This document shows positions 1 to 5,886 of a DNA stretch of 7,396 nt, in pieces; positions within the stretch are counted from its first letter, which is position 1; each line of letters begins with the position of its first letter. The stretch covers positions 1-7,396 of the forward strand of contig CALWYA010000075.1 in the NCBI GenBank assembly GCA_944385645.1. Direction: 5' to 3'. The notes beneath the pieces were generated by a model. It was not told the origin of the DNA. It saw only the letters and a program-made list of their open reading frames with translations, and did not search any database. A program made the translations under genes and the position numbers. The stretch is from an uncultured Oscillospiraceae bacterium (GTDB lineage Bacteria > Bacillota > Clostridia > Oscillospirales > Oscillospiraceae).

Positions 1-1
1 G

Positions 2-460
2 GTCAGGGACACCATCCGATGCGAGGAAAGGAAGGAAATCATGAGCGACGAGCAGAAGTTCGAGGCGCTGAAACAGCAGGTTTTGACCCGGTATGAGCAG
101 GTCTACGGCAAGGAGGCCCGGGAGAAGTACGGGGATGACATGGTGGGCGCCGCCCAGAGCGCCCTGCGGAATCTGACGGTGGAGCAGTACCGGGAGTGGA
201 CCGAGCTGGGACAGGAGATCCAGGCCCGCCTGGAGGCCGCCGTCCGAGCCGGGCTCTCCCCGGAGGGGTCGGAGGGCGAAGCCATCACCGCCCTCCACCG
301 CCGGTGGCTCACCATTACCGGGAACCGGTATGAGCCGGACAAGCACCGGGGGATCGCGGCGCTCTATGTGGACGACCCCAGGTTCACGGCCTACTACGAC
401 AGGGCCGTGCCCGGCTGCGCCCGCTTCCTGCGGGACGCGGTGGTCCGCTGGGCCAAGTGA
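2..460 (+). CDS. TipAS-domain regulator, probably the C-terminal part of a MerR/TipAL-type protein (5' partial)
   Basis: The 139 residues from the ATG at 41 look like a TipAS antibiotic-recognition domain, the helical drug-binding half of TipAL-type MerR activators. Supporting features are the opening SDEQKFEALK, then KYGDD, LHRRWL, and the C-terminal block YVDDPRFTAYYDRAVPGCA followed by FLRDAV, all typical of the family. The frame stays open upstream of the ATG to the window edge, reading VRDTIRCEERKEI before MSDEQ. This resembles the linker that joins the coiled coil of a MerR DNA-binding half to the TipAS domain, so I annotate a gene whose start lies outside the window. A purine-rich stretch (GGAAAGGAAGG) just before the ATG at 41 could also serve as a ribosome binding site, giving a separate short TipAS product, as is known for tipA of Streptomyces lividans. 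The domain identity is well supported; partial versus complete is an inference. The drug ligand cannot be told from sequence. Confidence 0.75.
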   Translation, partial: VRDTIRCEERKEIMSDEQKFEALKQQVLTRYEQVYGKEAREKYGDDMVGAAQSALRNLTVEQYREWTELGQEIQARLEAAVRAGLSPEGSEGEAITALHRRWLTITGNRYEPDKHRGIAALYVDDPRFTAYYDRAVPGCARFLRDAVVRWAK

Positions 461-470
461 CAGAGAGAAA

Positions 471-503
471 GGACAGCCTGGGCGCTCAGCCCAGGCTGTC
501 CTT
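471..503. terminator. Bidirectional hairpin between convergent genes
   Basis: A perfect 13-bp stem is formed by GGACAGCCTGGGC (471-483) and its complement (489-501) around the 5-nt loop GCTCA. Flanking AA/TT pairs extend it slightly. It begins 11 nt after the stop of the TipAS gene. On the minus strand it overlaps the last codons of the flavodoxin gene, whose TGA stop lies in the loop, and is followed by TTTCTCTCTG. T-tracts are weak on both sides, so termination efficiency is uncertain, but position and stem quality suit a shared terminator. Confidence 0.7.
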
Positions 504-938
504 CATCTGTCTCCAAAACTTTTTGGCGTTTTCCAGGTCCCGCCCATTGGGGTGCCCCTTGGCGATGCCCCCCACCAGCTTCAGGGGTCCGAAGGTGTCG
601 TAGCCCCTGCACCCGAAGGTCCCCAGCACCGGGCAGTACTTCTCTCGGGCGACGGCCTCCATCTCCCCCAGGCTCTTTCCCCGGGAGGCCCCGTAGGTGC
701 ACAGGAAGAATACCGGCTTCCCCTCCGGCAGATACTGCCGGGCAAAGGCCGGGACGCTGGGGTGGAACTTCCCATAGTACACGCCGGAGGCAAAACCGAT
801 CCGGTCGTATCCCTCCAGCCGGACAGCTTGCCGGGCGGTGACGTCGATCAGGTCCAGCTCGTCCTCCCGGGCCATGGTCTCCAGGACCTTCCGGGTGTTC
901 CCGTGGTGCCGGGAATAATAACAGACGGCGGTCTTCAT
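486..938 (-). CDS. Flavodoxin-like FMN-binding protein
   Basis: A 150-residue protein starting MKTAVCYYSRHHGNTRK. The SRHHGNTRK segment (about residues 9-17) after the first beta strand is the FMN phosphate-binding loop of flavodoxins. GVYYGKFHPSV (about 53-63) and CTYGASRG (about 80-87) fall where the two flavin-flanking loops are expected. The length is normal for short-chain flavodoxins. Flavodoxins carry one or two electrons on FMN in the cytoplasm; the partner cannot be told here. The frame is open further upstream (to about 1259), but that extension is an out-of-frame shadow of the preceding gene. The ATG at 938 is chosen because the protein family begins there and because it overlaps the upstream stop as ATGA, which indicates translational coupling. 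The stop codon lies in the loop of the terminator hairpin. A flavodoxin-type quinone or nitroreductase-like role remains possible. Confidence 0.85.
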   Translation of the reverse strand: MKTAVCYYSRHHGNTRKVLETMAREDELDLIDVTARQAVRLEGYDRIGFASGVYYGKFHPSVPAFARQYLPEGKPVFFLCTYGASRGKSLGEMEAVAREKYCPVLGTFGCRGYDTFGPLKLVGGIAKGHPNGRDLENAKKFWRQMKDSLG

Positions 939-1267
939 GCCGGGTCCCCCCTCCCCTCCGCGTCCTCGTCCAGGGCCTCCACCAGGAAGCTCACCGGGCG
1001 GAAGCCGTCGTTGCAGGAGAGCATGGCGGACCGGGGATTTTTCATCCAGCCGTCGTAGAAGTTCTCCCCGCCGTGGCTCAGAGCCAGCACGAAGGGGGAC
1101 AGCGTGTCCCAGGCGCTCTGACAGAAGCCCTCCGGCTTCTCCCAGCCGTTGGCCACAAAGGCCTGGCCCTCCGCCATGCCGCAGGCGTGGGAGATGGGGT
1201 TTTCGTACCGGTCCATCAGGTCTTCGTATCGGGTGATGCGCATGACGGTGATCCTGCATTTTTTCAT
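935..1267 (-). CDS. TIGR04076 family protein (function unknown)
   Basis: A 110-residue cytoplasmic protein starting MKKCRITVMR. It has the features I associate with TIGR04076: the KKCRITV start, a GQAF segment, the KPEGFCQSAW block (about residues 44-53), and a C-terminal SCNDGFRPVSF stretch (about 84-94) preceded by a WMKNP motif. Conserved cysteines at residues 4, 29, 49 and 85 could bind metal or be redox-active, which is inference. The start at 1267 is chosen because the purine-rich GAAAGGCGAGG lies about 7 nt upstream and the family begins MKKC; an in-frame ATG at 1324 exists but adds residues unlike the family. The stop overlaps the flavodoxin start by 4 nt, so the two are probably co-transcribed and coupled. 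The family has no firmly established function that I know; pairing with a flavodoxin hints at a redox role. Confidence 0.8.
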   Translation of the reverse strand: MKKCRITVMRITRYEDLMDRYENPISHACGMAEGQAFVANGWEKPEGFCQSAWDTLSPFVLALSHGGENFYDGWMKNPRSAMLSCNDGFRPVSFLVEALDEDAEGRGDPA

Positions 1268-1341
1268 GAGAACGCCTCGCCTTTCAGAACGGTTTGAGTT
1301 TTCCCGCTGTCTCAGGGGGCGCAAAGGCCCGGCCTGCGGCT

Positions 1342-1370
1342 ATTGTACCATGAAACGGGGGCGGCAGCAA
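1342..1370 (-). promoter_or_regulatory. Promoter of the TIGR04076-flavodoxin operon
   Basis: Read on the minus strand: TTGCTG (-35, 1370-1365), a 17-bp spacer, then TACAAT (-10, 1347-1342). This places the transcription start near 1335, about 68 nt before the ATG at 1267. Each box is close to consensus and the spacing is ideal. No other good candidate was seen for this operon. Confidence 0.6.
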
Positions 1371-1432
1371 GGGCGGCGTCCGCGGTTTTCCGCCGCGCGG
1401 CTCCGCAGGCCGGTCCAGTCGATTCTGACTGC

Positions 1433-1457
1433 TGACAAAAACAATTTGTTTCCGTCA
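1433..1457. promoter_or_regulatory. Candidate operator: 25-bp dyad upstream of the symporter operon promoter
   Basis: An inverted repeat centred on T1445: TGAC (1433-1436) mirrors GTCA (1454-1457), and AAACAA (1439-1444) mirrors TTGTTT (1446-1451). Only the two positions between the half-blocks fail to pair, so 10 of 12 base pairs match. The centre is about 57 bp upstream of the predicted transcription start, a position usual for activator binding (LysR or CRP/FNR type). The cognate regulator is not identified; no regulator gene lies next to this operon. Confidence 0.5.
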
Positions 1458-1466
1458 CAGAAAGAA

Positions 1467-1495
1467 TTGACGAAATCAATCTAGCGCGCTATAAT
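1467..1495 (+). promoter_or_regulatory. Strong sigma-70/sigma-A promoter of the symporter operon
   Basis: TTGACG (1467-1472), a 17-bp spacer and a perfect TATAAT (1490-1495) predict a transcription start near 1502. The 5' leader is about 50 nt and contains a short imperfect inverted repeat (AGGGGAAT, 1508-1515, against ATTCCTCT, 1518-1525) before the AAGGAGG ribosome binding site at 1538-1544. This is the best promoter match in the window. Confidence 0.8.
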
Positions 1496-1551
1496 GACAA
1501 ACTATCCAGGGGAATCCATTCCTCTGCGAGCTGAGAGAAGGAGGAAACTAT

Positions 1552-2985
1552 ATGCCAGTATCTACAAACGCAGGCGGTACCCTGCTGGTGCTGGTCAGCA
1601 CGGCGCTGGTCATGCTGATCGGTCTGGGAATCGCCATCTACTTCCAGCGCCGGACCAAGACGGTGGAGGACTGGGCGGTGGGAAGCCGTCAGCTGCCCTC
1701 CTACGTGATCGTGTTCACCCAGTTCGCCACCCTGGTGGGCGGCGGCGTGCTGGTGGGCCATGTGGGCATCGGCTTTGACTTCGGCATCGCCCCCCTGACC
1801 TACGGCGTGTGCGGCGCGGCCGGCTGCTTTATCATGGCCATCATCGCCGCCTGGCTGCGGGAGAACGAGTTCACCACCATCCCGGACATTCTGAACAGGG
1901 TCTACGGGAAGAACAAGTTCCTCCAGCTGGTGGGCGCCCTGATGGCCATGGTGGTGCCCTTCGGCTGGATTGCCTCCCAGGCCACCGCCTTTGCCAACCT
2001 GTACACCGAGATCACCGGCATCAACGTCCAGGTGCTCACGGTGCTGCTGGTGGTCATCTGCGTCATCTTCACCATTCCCGCCGGCTTCAACTCGGTGGCC
2101 TGGAGCGACTTCGTCTTCGGTGTGCTGATGCTGGTGCTGTGCGTCCTCACCGGCTGGCAGGCCCTGAACATGGGCGGCGGCTGGGAGAACGTCGTGGCCA
2201 ATCACCCCGACCCGGAGGTCCTGTCCTTCCCCGGCGGCCTGCTCTCCGCCGGCTTTGCCACCACCGCCCTGTGGTTCATCGCCGCCACCCCCGGCATGAT
2301 GACCAACCAGATGACCCTCCAGCGGGTGTGCGCCGCCAACTCGGCCAAGAACGCCCGCCGCACCCTGATCATCGGCGGCATTCTCATCGCCGGCATCGAG
2401 CTGTGGGTGGTCATCGTGGGCAACGTCGTCCGGGTCCTGAATCCCACCATAGATGGGGAGATGGCCAGCGGCTGGTTCCTGACCCAGATCCCCACCTGGA
2501 CGCTGGCTCTGTTCAGCGGCTTCATCGCCACCACCATCATCTCCACCGCCGACAGCGCGCTCCAGTCGGTGTCCGTCAACCTGACGGAGGACATCTACCG
2601 CCAGTTCATCAACCCGCAGGCCAGCAACAAGAAGCTGCTGTCGGTCTCCCGCATCTGCACGGTGGGCGTGGCCGTGGCGGCCACCGCCCTGGCCATCGCC
2701 TTCCCGCGGGTGCTGGACCTGATTGTGGCCTCCTATGCCTACTCCGCCTCCGGCCTGCTGGTGCCCATCTACTGCGGCTATGCCTTCCGGAAGCGGAACA
2801 TCCTCACCCCCGCCGCCGGCATCGCCGGCATGGTGGGCGGCGTGGTCGGCTGCGGCCTGGCCCAGGCGTTTGAAGACTCCCTGCCCCCCATCTTCGGTAT
2901 CCAGATGCCCTACGCCATCTACGGCATTCTTGCCTCTCTGATCTGCCTGCTGGTGGCCTGCGCCGTGTCGCGCAAAAACAAGTAA
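1552..2985 (+). CDS. Sodium:solute symporter family (SSS) transporter
   Basis: A 477-residue, highly hydrophobic inner-membrane protein with about 13 predicted membrane segments, the usual SSS topology (residues roughly 8-30, 50-75, 79-101, 123-147, 160-177, 184-204, 232-250, 271-295, 316-341, 365-384, 387-411, 418-440 and 454-473). SSS signatures include the EDWAVGSRQLPS loop (39-50), a glycine-rich second segment (LVGGGVLVGH), the QMTLQRVCAANSAKNARR segment (253-270), and ISTADS (330-335), where the Ser/Thr pair corresponds to the Na2 sodium site of SSS/LeuT-fold carriers. It should import a solute using the sodium gradient; family members carry proline, pantothenate, sugars and organic acids, so the substrate is not fixed by sequence. 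The start has AAGGAGG 7 nt upstream. It is the first gene of an operon with two NAD(P)-dependent enzymes acting on amino/imino acids, 36 nt before the next start, which suggests an amino-acid-like or opine-like substrate. Confidence 0.9.
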   Translation: MPVSTNAGGTLLVLVSTALVMLIGLGIAIYFQRRTKTVEDWAVGSRQLPSYVIVFTQFATLVGGGVLVGHVGIGFDFGIAPLTYGVCGAAGCFIMAIIAAWLRENEFTTIPDILNRVYGKNKFLQLVGALMAMVVPFGWIASQATAFANLYTEITGINVQVLTVLLVVICVIFTIPAGFNSVAWSDFVFGVLMLVLCVLTGWQALNMGGGWENVVANHPDPEVLSFPGGLLSAGFATTALWFIAATPGMMTNQMTLQRVCAANSAKNARRTLIIGGILIAGIELWVVIVGNVVRVLNPTIDGEMASGWFLTQIPTWTLALFSGFIATTIISTADSALQSVSVNLTEDIYRQFINPQASNKKLLSVSRICTVGVAVAATALAIAFPRVLDLIVASYAYSASGLLVPIYCGYAFRKRNILTPAAGIAGMVGGVVGCGLAQAFEDSLPPIFGIQMPYAIYGILASLICLLVACAVSRKNK

Positions 2986-3021
2986 GCCAACCCTGAGCGT
3001 TCAAAAGGAGGAACGATTGAT

Positions 3022-4023
3022 ATGAATACCATGCTGCTCAAGGAGTCCGACATCCGCAAGCTCATTTCCATGCAGGATGTCATCGACATTGTGGACAAGA
3101 CCTTTGTGGACCTGGGGGAGGGCAAGACGCTGAATCCCACCAAGCTGAACCTGAACCTGGGGGACAGCGAACCCACCAACCTGCCCTATAAGGCGTCTCT
3201 GAACGCCATGCCCGCCTATATCGCGTGGCAGGATATGGCCGGTCAGAAGTGGGCCGGCGGCTGGGGCAAGGGCCGCAGAGAGATCGGCCGCCCCTTCATC
3301 AACGCGCTGATCATGCTGGTCCACCCCAACTACGGCGACTTCCTGGCCGTCATGGACGGGGCGTGGATCACCAACATGCGCACCGGGGCCCAGACCGCCG
3401 TGATTCTGCGCTATCTGCTCAAGGACAAGAAGGACATCACCGTGGGCCTGTACGGCGCCGGCGTGCAGGGCCGCACCCAGACGCAGGCGCTGACCACCAT
3501 CTTCAATGTGGAGAAGTTGTATGTCTATGACCCCGTGCCCGCCGCGGCCGCCAAGTTCAAGGAGGACATGAAGGATCAGGTCCAGGGGGAGATCATCCTG
3601 GTGGACTCCCCGGAGAAGGCCGCCAAGGCCGACGCCGTCGTCACCGTCACCCCCGCCACCAAGGCCTTCCTCAAGGGCGAGTGGCTGGAGAAGGGCACCG
3701 TCTACTTTGCCATGGGCTCCTATCAGGAGTGCGACGACCAGGCCATCCTGGGCGCGGACAAGCTGATCTGCGACCACGTGGGCCAGTGCCTCCACCGGGG
3801 CAACCTGAAGCACCTGGCCGAGGAGGGCAAGATCACCGAGGACAGCGTGTTCTGCACCGTGGGCGAGCTGGCCGCCGGCCAGAAGGACCCCGGCAGCGTA
3901 GCCGATCAGAAGCTGCTGGTGGTGCCCATCGGCATGGGCTGCCTGGACGTGGCCGTGGCCGGTATCGCCTACCGCAAGGCCTTCTCCCTGGGCATGGGCG
4001 AGACCTTCGCCTTCGACGAGTAA
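3022..4023 (+). CDS. Ornithine cyclodeaminase/mu-crystallin family protein
   Basis: A 333-residue cytoplasmic NAD(P)-dependent enzyme. The family start LLKESDIRKLISMQDVIDIV is present. GQKWAGG (74-80) holds Lys76, matching the substrate-binding lysine (Lys69 in Pseudomonas ornithine cyclodeaminase). MDGAWITNMRTGAQTAV (111-127) holds Arg120, matching the conserved carboxylate-binding arginine. GAGVQG (145-150) is the Rossmann dinucleotide-binding loop, followed by the end of strand 2 at YDP (169-171). After the strand VYFAMGS, the usual G-x-D-x-P-G-K-x-E segment carrying the catalytic Asp of the cyclodeaminase is replaced by GSYQECDD (232-239). The family also includes alanine dehydrogenase, ketimine reductases and pyrroline-2-carboxylate reductases, so an imine reductase or amino-acid dehydrogenase is more likely than a true ornithine cyclodeaminase. 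AAGGAGG lies 10 nt before the ATG. The opine dehydrogenase gene starts 18 nt after the stop, so the two are surely co-transcribed. Confidence 0.88.
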   Translation: MNTMLLKESDIRKLISMQDVIDIVDKTFVDLGEGKTLNPTKLNLNLGDSEPTNLPYKASLNAMPAYIAWQDMAGQKWAGGWGKGRREIGRPFINALIMLVHPNYGDFLAVMDGAWITNMRTGAQTAVILRYLLKDKKDITVGLYGAGVQGRTQTQALTTIFNVEKLYVYDPVPAAAAKFKEDMKDQVQGEIILVDSPEKAAKADAVVTVTPATKAFLKGEWLEKGTVYFAMGSYQECDDQAILGADKLICDHVGQCLHRGNLKHLAEEGKITEDSVFCTVGELAAGQKDPGSVADQKLLVVPIGMGCLDVAVAGIAYRKAFSLGMGETFAFDE

Positions 4024-4041
4024 GAGAGAGGGCACAGGGAC

Positions 4042-5112
4042 ATGAAACAGAATTTTGCGGTGCTGGGCGCCGGCAACGGCGGCCAGGCCATCTCCGCCTA
4101 TCTGAAGCTGAAGGGAAAGCGCGTCACCCTCTATGACCGCTTCCCCCAGGTGCTGGAGCCCATCCGGAAGCGGGGGGGCATCCAGCTGGAGGGCGTGGAC
4201 GCGACCGGATTTGCCCAGCTGGACCTGGTCTGTGAGGACGTGGCCCAGGCGGTGCGGGGGGCGCAGGTCATCTTTGTGGTGCTGCCCGCCTTTGCCCACG
4301 CCTATGTGGCCCAGCAGCTGGCCGGCTGCCTGGAGGACGGACAGACCGTCGTGGTCTGTCCCGGCGCCACCGGCGGGGCCCTGGAGTTCCGGGCCATCTG
4401 GAACAAGGCCGGCTGTACCGCCAAGGTGCGCCTGTGTGAGACCAACAGCCTGTTCTACGCCGCCCGGGCCCACGACGGGGTCGCCACCATCTCCGGGGTG
4501 AAGGATGAGCTGTCTCTGGCCGCGCTGCCCGCCGGCGATACCCAGGCCATCCTCGACGATCTGGCCGATGTATATCCCCAGCTGATTCCCGCCGCCAATG
4601 TGCTGGAGACCAGCCTGAACAACATGAACACCGTGGTTCACCCCCTGCCTGTCCTGCTCAACGCCGGGCGCATCGAGAGCGGCGAGAAATTCCGCCACTA
4701 CTTCGACGGCATCACCCCCGCCGTGGGCGACGTGGTGGAGCAGATGGACCAGGAGCGGGTGGCGGTGGGCAGGGCCTACGGCCTGGACATCCTCAGCCTG
4801 CGGGACGCCTATGTCCACTACTACCACTGCCAGGCGGAGCGGATGTCCGACCTGTGCCACATGGCCCAGGCCCACGCCTCCATCATGGCGCCCGCCGTGC
4901 TGGACTCCCGGCTGGTGGTGGAGGACGTGCCCATGGGGCTGGTGCCCATCGCCGAGCTGGGCAGGGCCGCCGGCGTCCCCACCCCCATCATGGACGCGGT
5001 GATCACCCTGTGCGGGGCCCTGGTGAAGCGGGACTTCCGCAAAGAGGGCCGCACACTGGAGTCCCTCGGCATCGCCGGGTTGGACCGGGACAGCCTGCTG
5101 GCCAAGTTGTAA
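4042..5112 (+). CDS. Octopine/nopaline (opine) dehydrogenase family protein
   Basis: A 356-residue NAD(P)-dependent oxidoreductase of the normal family length. The N-terminal Rossmann domain has GAGNGG (9-14). Family motifs follow: CPGATGG (106-112), ETNSLFYAAR (133-142), NNMNTVVHP (193-201), the block FRHYFDGITPAV (217-228), then DQERVAVGRAYG (236-247) and EDVPMGLVPIAELGRAAGVP (294-313). His200, Arg290 and Asp295 have the same mutual spacing as the catalytic His202, Arg292 and Asp297 reported for the Arthrobacter N-(1-D-carboxylethyl)-L-norvaline dehydrogenase (numbers from memory). These enzymes reversibly join the amino group of an amino acid to a 2-oxo acid (often pyruvate) to form a secondary-amine dicarboxylate. 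The amino-acid partner and the physiological direction are not visible. It is the last gene of the operon, with a purine-rich GAGAGGG 9 nt before its ATG, and is followed by a strong terminator. Confidence 0.9.
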   Translation: MKQNFAVLGAGNGGQAISAYLKLKGKRVTLYDRFPQVLEPIRKRGGIQLEGVDATGFAQLDLVCEDVAQAVRGAQVIFVVLPAFAHAYVAQQLAGCLEDGQTVVVCPGATGGALEFRAIWNKAGCTAKVRLCETNSLFYAARAHDGVATISGVKDELSLAALPAGDTQAILDDLADVYPQLIPAANVLETSLNNMNTVVHPLPVLLNAGRIESGEKFRHYFDGITPAVGDVVEQMDQERVAVGRAYGLDILSLRDAYVHYYHCQAERMSDLCHMAQAHASIMAPAVLDSRLVVEDVPMGLVPIAELGRAAGVPTPIMDAVITLCGALVKRDFRKEGRTLESLGIAGLDRDSLLAKL

Positions 5113-5118
5113 AGGCGG

Positions 5119-5133
5119 CTGGGCGGCGCCCAG
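5119..5133 (+). other. Small GC hairpin after the opine dehydrogenase stop
   Basis: CTGGGC (5119-5124) and GCCCAG (5128-5133) form a 6-bp stem around GGC, 6 nt after the stop codon and upstream of the main terminator. It could protect the 3' end of the operon transcript or be incidental. Confidence 0.35.
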
Positions 5134-5154
5134 TGCGCACCAGGAGCCGAAGCA

Positions 5155-5191
5155 AAAAGCCCTGTTCAGTTTTGCGCTGAACAGGGCTTTT
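5155..5191. terminator. Rho-independent terminator of the symporter-opine dehydrogenase operon
   Basis: AAAAGCCCTGTTCAG (5155-5169) pairs perfectly with 5177-5191 around the 7-nt loop TTTTGCG, giving a 15-bp stem. The A-run before it and the TTTT after it are the usual flanks of an intrinsic terminator. The hairpin would work in both directions, but the only gene ending here is the plus-strand operon. Confidence 0.85.
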
Positions 5192-5298
5192 GCTGTGCCG
5201 CAAGATGCGGCGTGCAGGGAGAAGTTTACCGCGCAGCTGGAACGGCCGGCGTTGATCCGCGGCAGTTTCGCCGGCGCAGCGGGGATTCGCGCGCTCCC
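5192..5298. other. Non-coding spacer with two short dyads
   Basis: No convincing gene. Two inverted repeats are visible: GCCGCA/TGCGGC around AGA (5197-5211), and GCCGGCG (5245-5251) against CGCCGGC (5269-5275), 17 nt apart with the self-complementary CCGCGG (5257-5262) between them. The second lies just upstream of the promoter of the acetyltransferase gene and could be a regulatory site, but in DNA this GC-rich such dyads also arise by chance. Confidence 0.3.
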
Positions 5299-5328
5299 TT
5301 GACTTTCCCGCCCCCGCTCCTGTATGAT
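5299..5328 (+). promoter_or_regulatory. Promoter of the GNAT acetyltransferase gene
   Basis: TTGACT (5299-5304), an 18-bp spacer and TATGAT (5323-5328), with transcription expected from about 5335. The ribosome binding site AAGGAGG at 5348-5354 is 9 nt before the ATG, so the leader is only about 30 nt. Confidence 0.7.
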
Positions 5329-5363
5329 AGCGTCAGGATTTTCCCGCAAGGAGGGACACGACG

Positions 5364-5810
5364 ATGTACCAAGAAATCACCGAGATCACCGACCGGACGC
5401 CCCAGCTGATGCATCAGCTGCTGGAGGTGTGGGAGCGATCGGTCCGGGCAACCCACCTGTTTTTGTCCGCCGATGAAGTTGCGGAGATCAAACCCTACGT
5501 GCCCCAGGCCCTCCGGGAGATCCCCCACCTGGTCGTCGCGTGGAGAGCGGACGGGGCGCCCGCGGGCTTCCTGGGTGTTGACGGCCGGAAGCTGGAGATG
5601 CTGTTTCTGGCCCCGGAGGAGCGCGGGAAGGGGCTGGGCAGAAAGCTGGTCCAGTACGGCATGGAGCGCTTTGACATCCGGGAGGTCACGGTCAACGAGC
5701 AGAACCCCCAGGCCCGGGGCTTTTATGAGCACATGGGTTTTTGCGTCTGCCAGCGGTCGGAGCTGGACGAGCAGGGCAGGCCCTATCCGATTTTGAAGAT
5801 GCGGCTTTGA
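5364..5810 (+). CDS. GNAT family N-acetyltransferase, YjaB-like
   Basis: A 148-residue single-domain GNAT enzyme that should transfer the acetyl group of acetyl-CoA to an amine. The acetyl-CoA pyrophosphate-binding motif A is clear: LEMLFLAPEERGKGLGRKLV (about residues 76-95), with the R-G-K-G-L-G loop. The C-terminal part VNEQNPQARGFYEHMGF (about 110-126) is motif B, with the Tyr that often serves as general acid in this superfamily. The opening WERSVRATHLFLSADE (24-39), the VNEQN motif and the ending GRPYPILKM strongly resemble E. coli YjaB, an acetyltransferase whose natural substrate is not settled. It is transcribed alone from its own promoter and has its own terminator, so it is not part of the preceding operon. 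Confidence 0.9.
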   Translation: MYQEITEITDRTPQLMHQLLEVWERSVRATHLFLSADEVAEIKPYVPQALREIPHLVVAWRADGAPAGFLGVDGRKLEMLFLAPEERGKGLGRKLVQYGMERFDIREVTVNEQNPQARGFYEHMGFCVCQRSELDEQGRPYPILKMRL

Positions 5811-5827
5811 CGATGGATGATATGGCA

Positions 5828-5864
5828 CAAGGCAGGCGCTGTCATGGCGCCTGCCTTGCGTTTT
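5828..5864 (+). terminator. Rho-independent terminator of the acetyltransferase gene
   Basis: CAAGGCAGGCGC (5828-5839) pairs perfectly with 5847-5858 around the 7-nt loop TGTCATG, followed by CGTTTT. It lies 17 nt after the acetyltransferase stop. The T-tract is short and present only on the plus strand. The convergent LysR-type gene ends at 5887, so the hairpin might also stop its transcript, less efficiently. Confidence 0.75.
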
Positions 5865-5886
5865 CGTCGGCCTCTATGCCACGGAT

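Noticed and set aside
330..1058. Plus-strand open frame of 242 codons overlapping the TipAS gene end and the flavodoxin and TIGR04076 genes
   Set aside because: Proline/serine-rich translation without family resemblance. It crosses a terminator and is antisense to two recognised genes.
939..1259. N-terminal extension of the flavodoxin to about 257 residues
   Set aside because: The extra region is an arginine/glycine-rich out-of-frame reading of the TIGR04076 gene. The flavodoxin fold begins exactly at MKTAVCYYS, and the ATGA overlap explains the start.
1268..1324. Longer start for the TIGR04076 protein at 1324
   Set aside because: The added residues are not family-like, and a purine-rich ribosome binding site sits at the right distance from the ATG at 1267.
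1508..1525. Possible riboswitch or attenuator in the symporter leader
   Set aside because: The leader is only about 50 nt, and the sole structure is a short imperfect 8-bp repeat with a very tight loop, too small for a known riboswitch class.
1489..2205. Minus-strand open frame of 238 codons opposite the symporter gene
   Set aside because: His/Gly/Asp/Gln-rich translation without motifs. It runs antisense to a clear 13-segment transporter and across its promoter.
3001..5349. Very long minus-strand open frame (782 codons) opposite the mu-crystallin-family and opine dehydrogenase genes
   Set aside because: Its translation is low-complexity (rich in G, H, Q, L, V) with no domain, it lacks a ribosome binding site, and it lies opposite two well-supported genes. 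High GC and third-position bias remove stops from the antisense frame.
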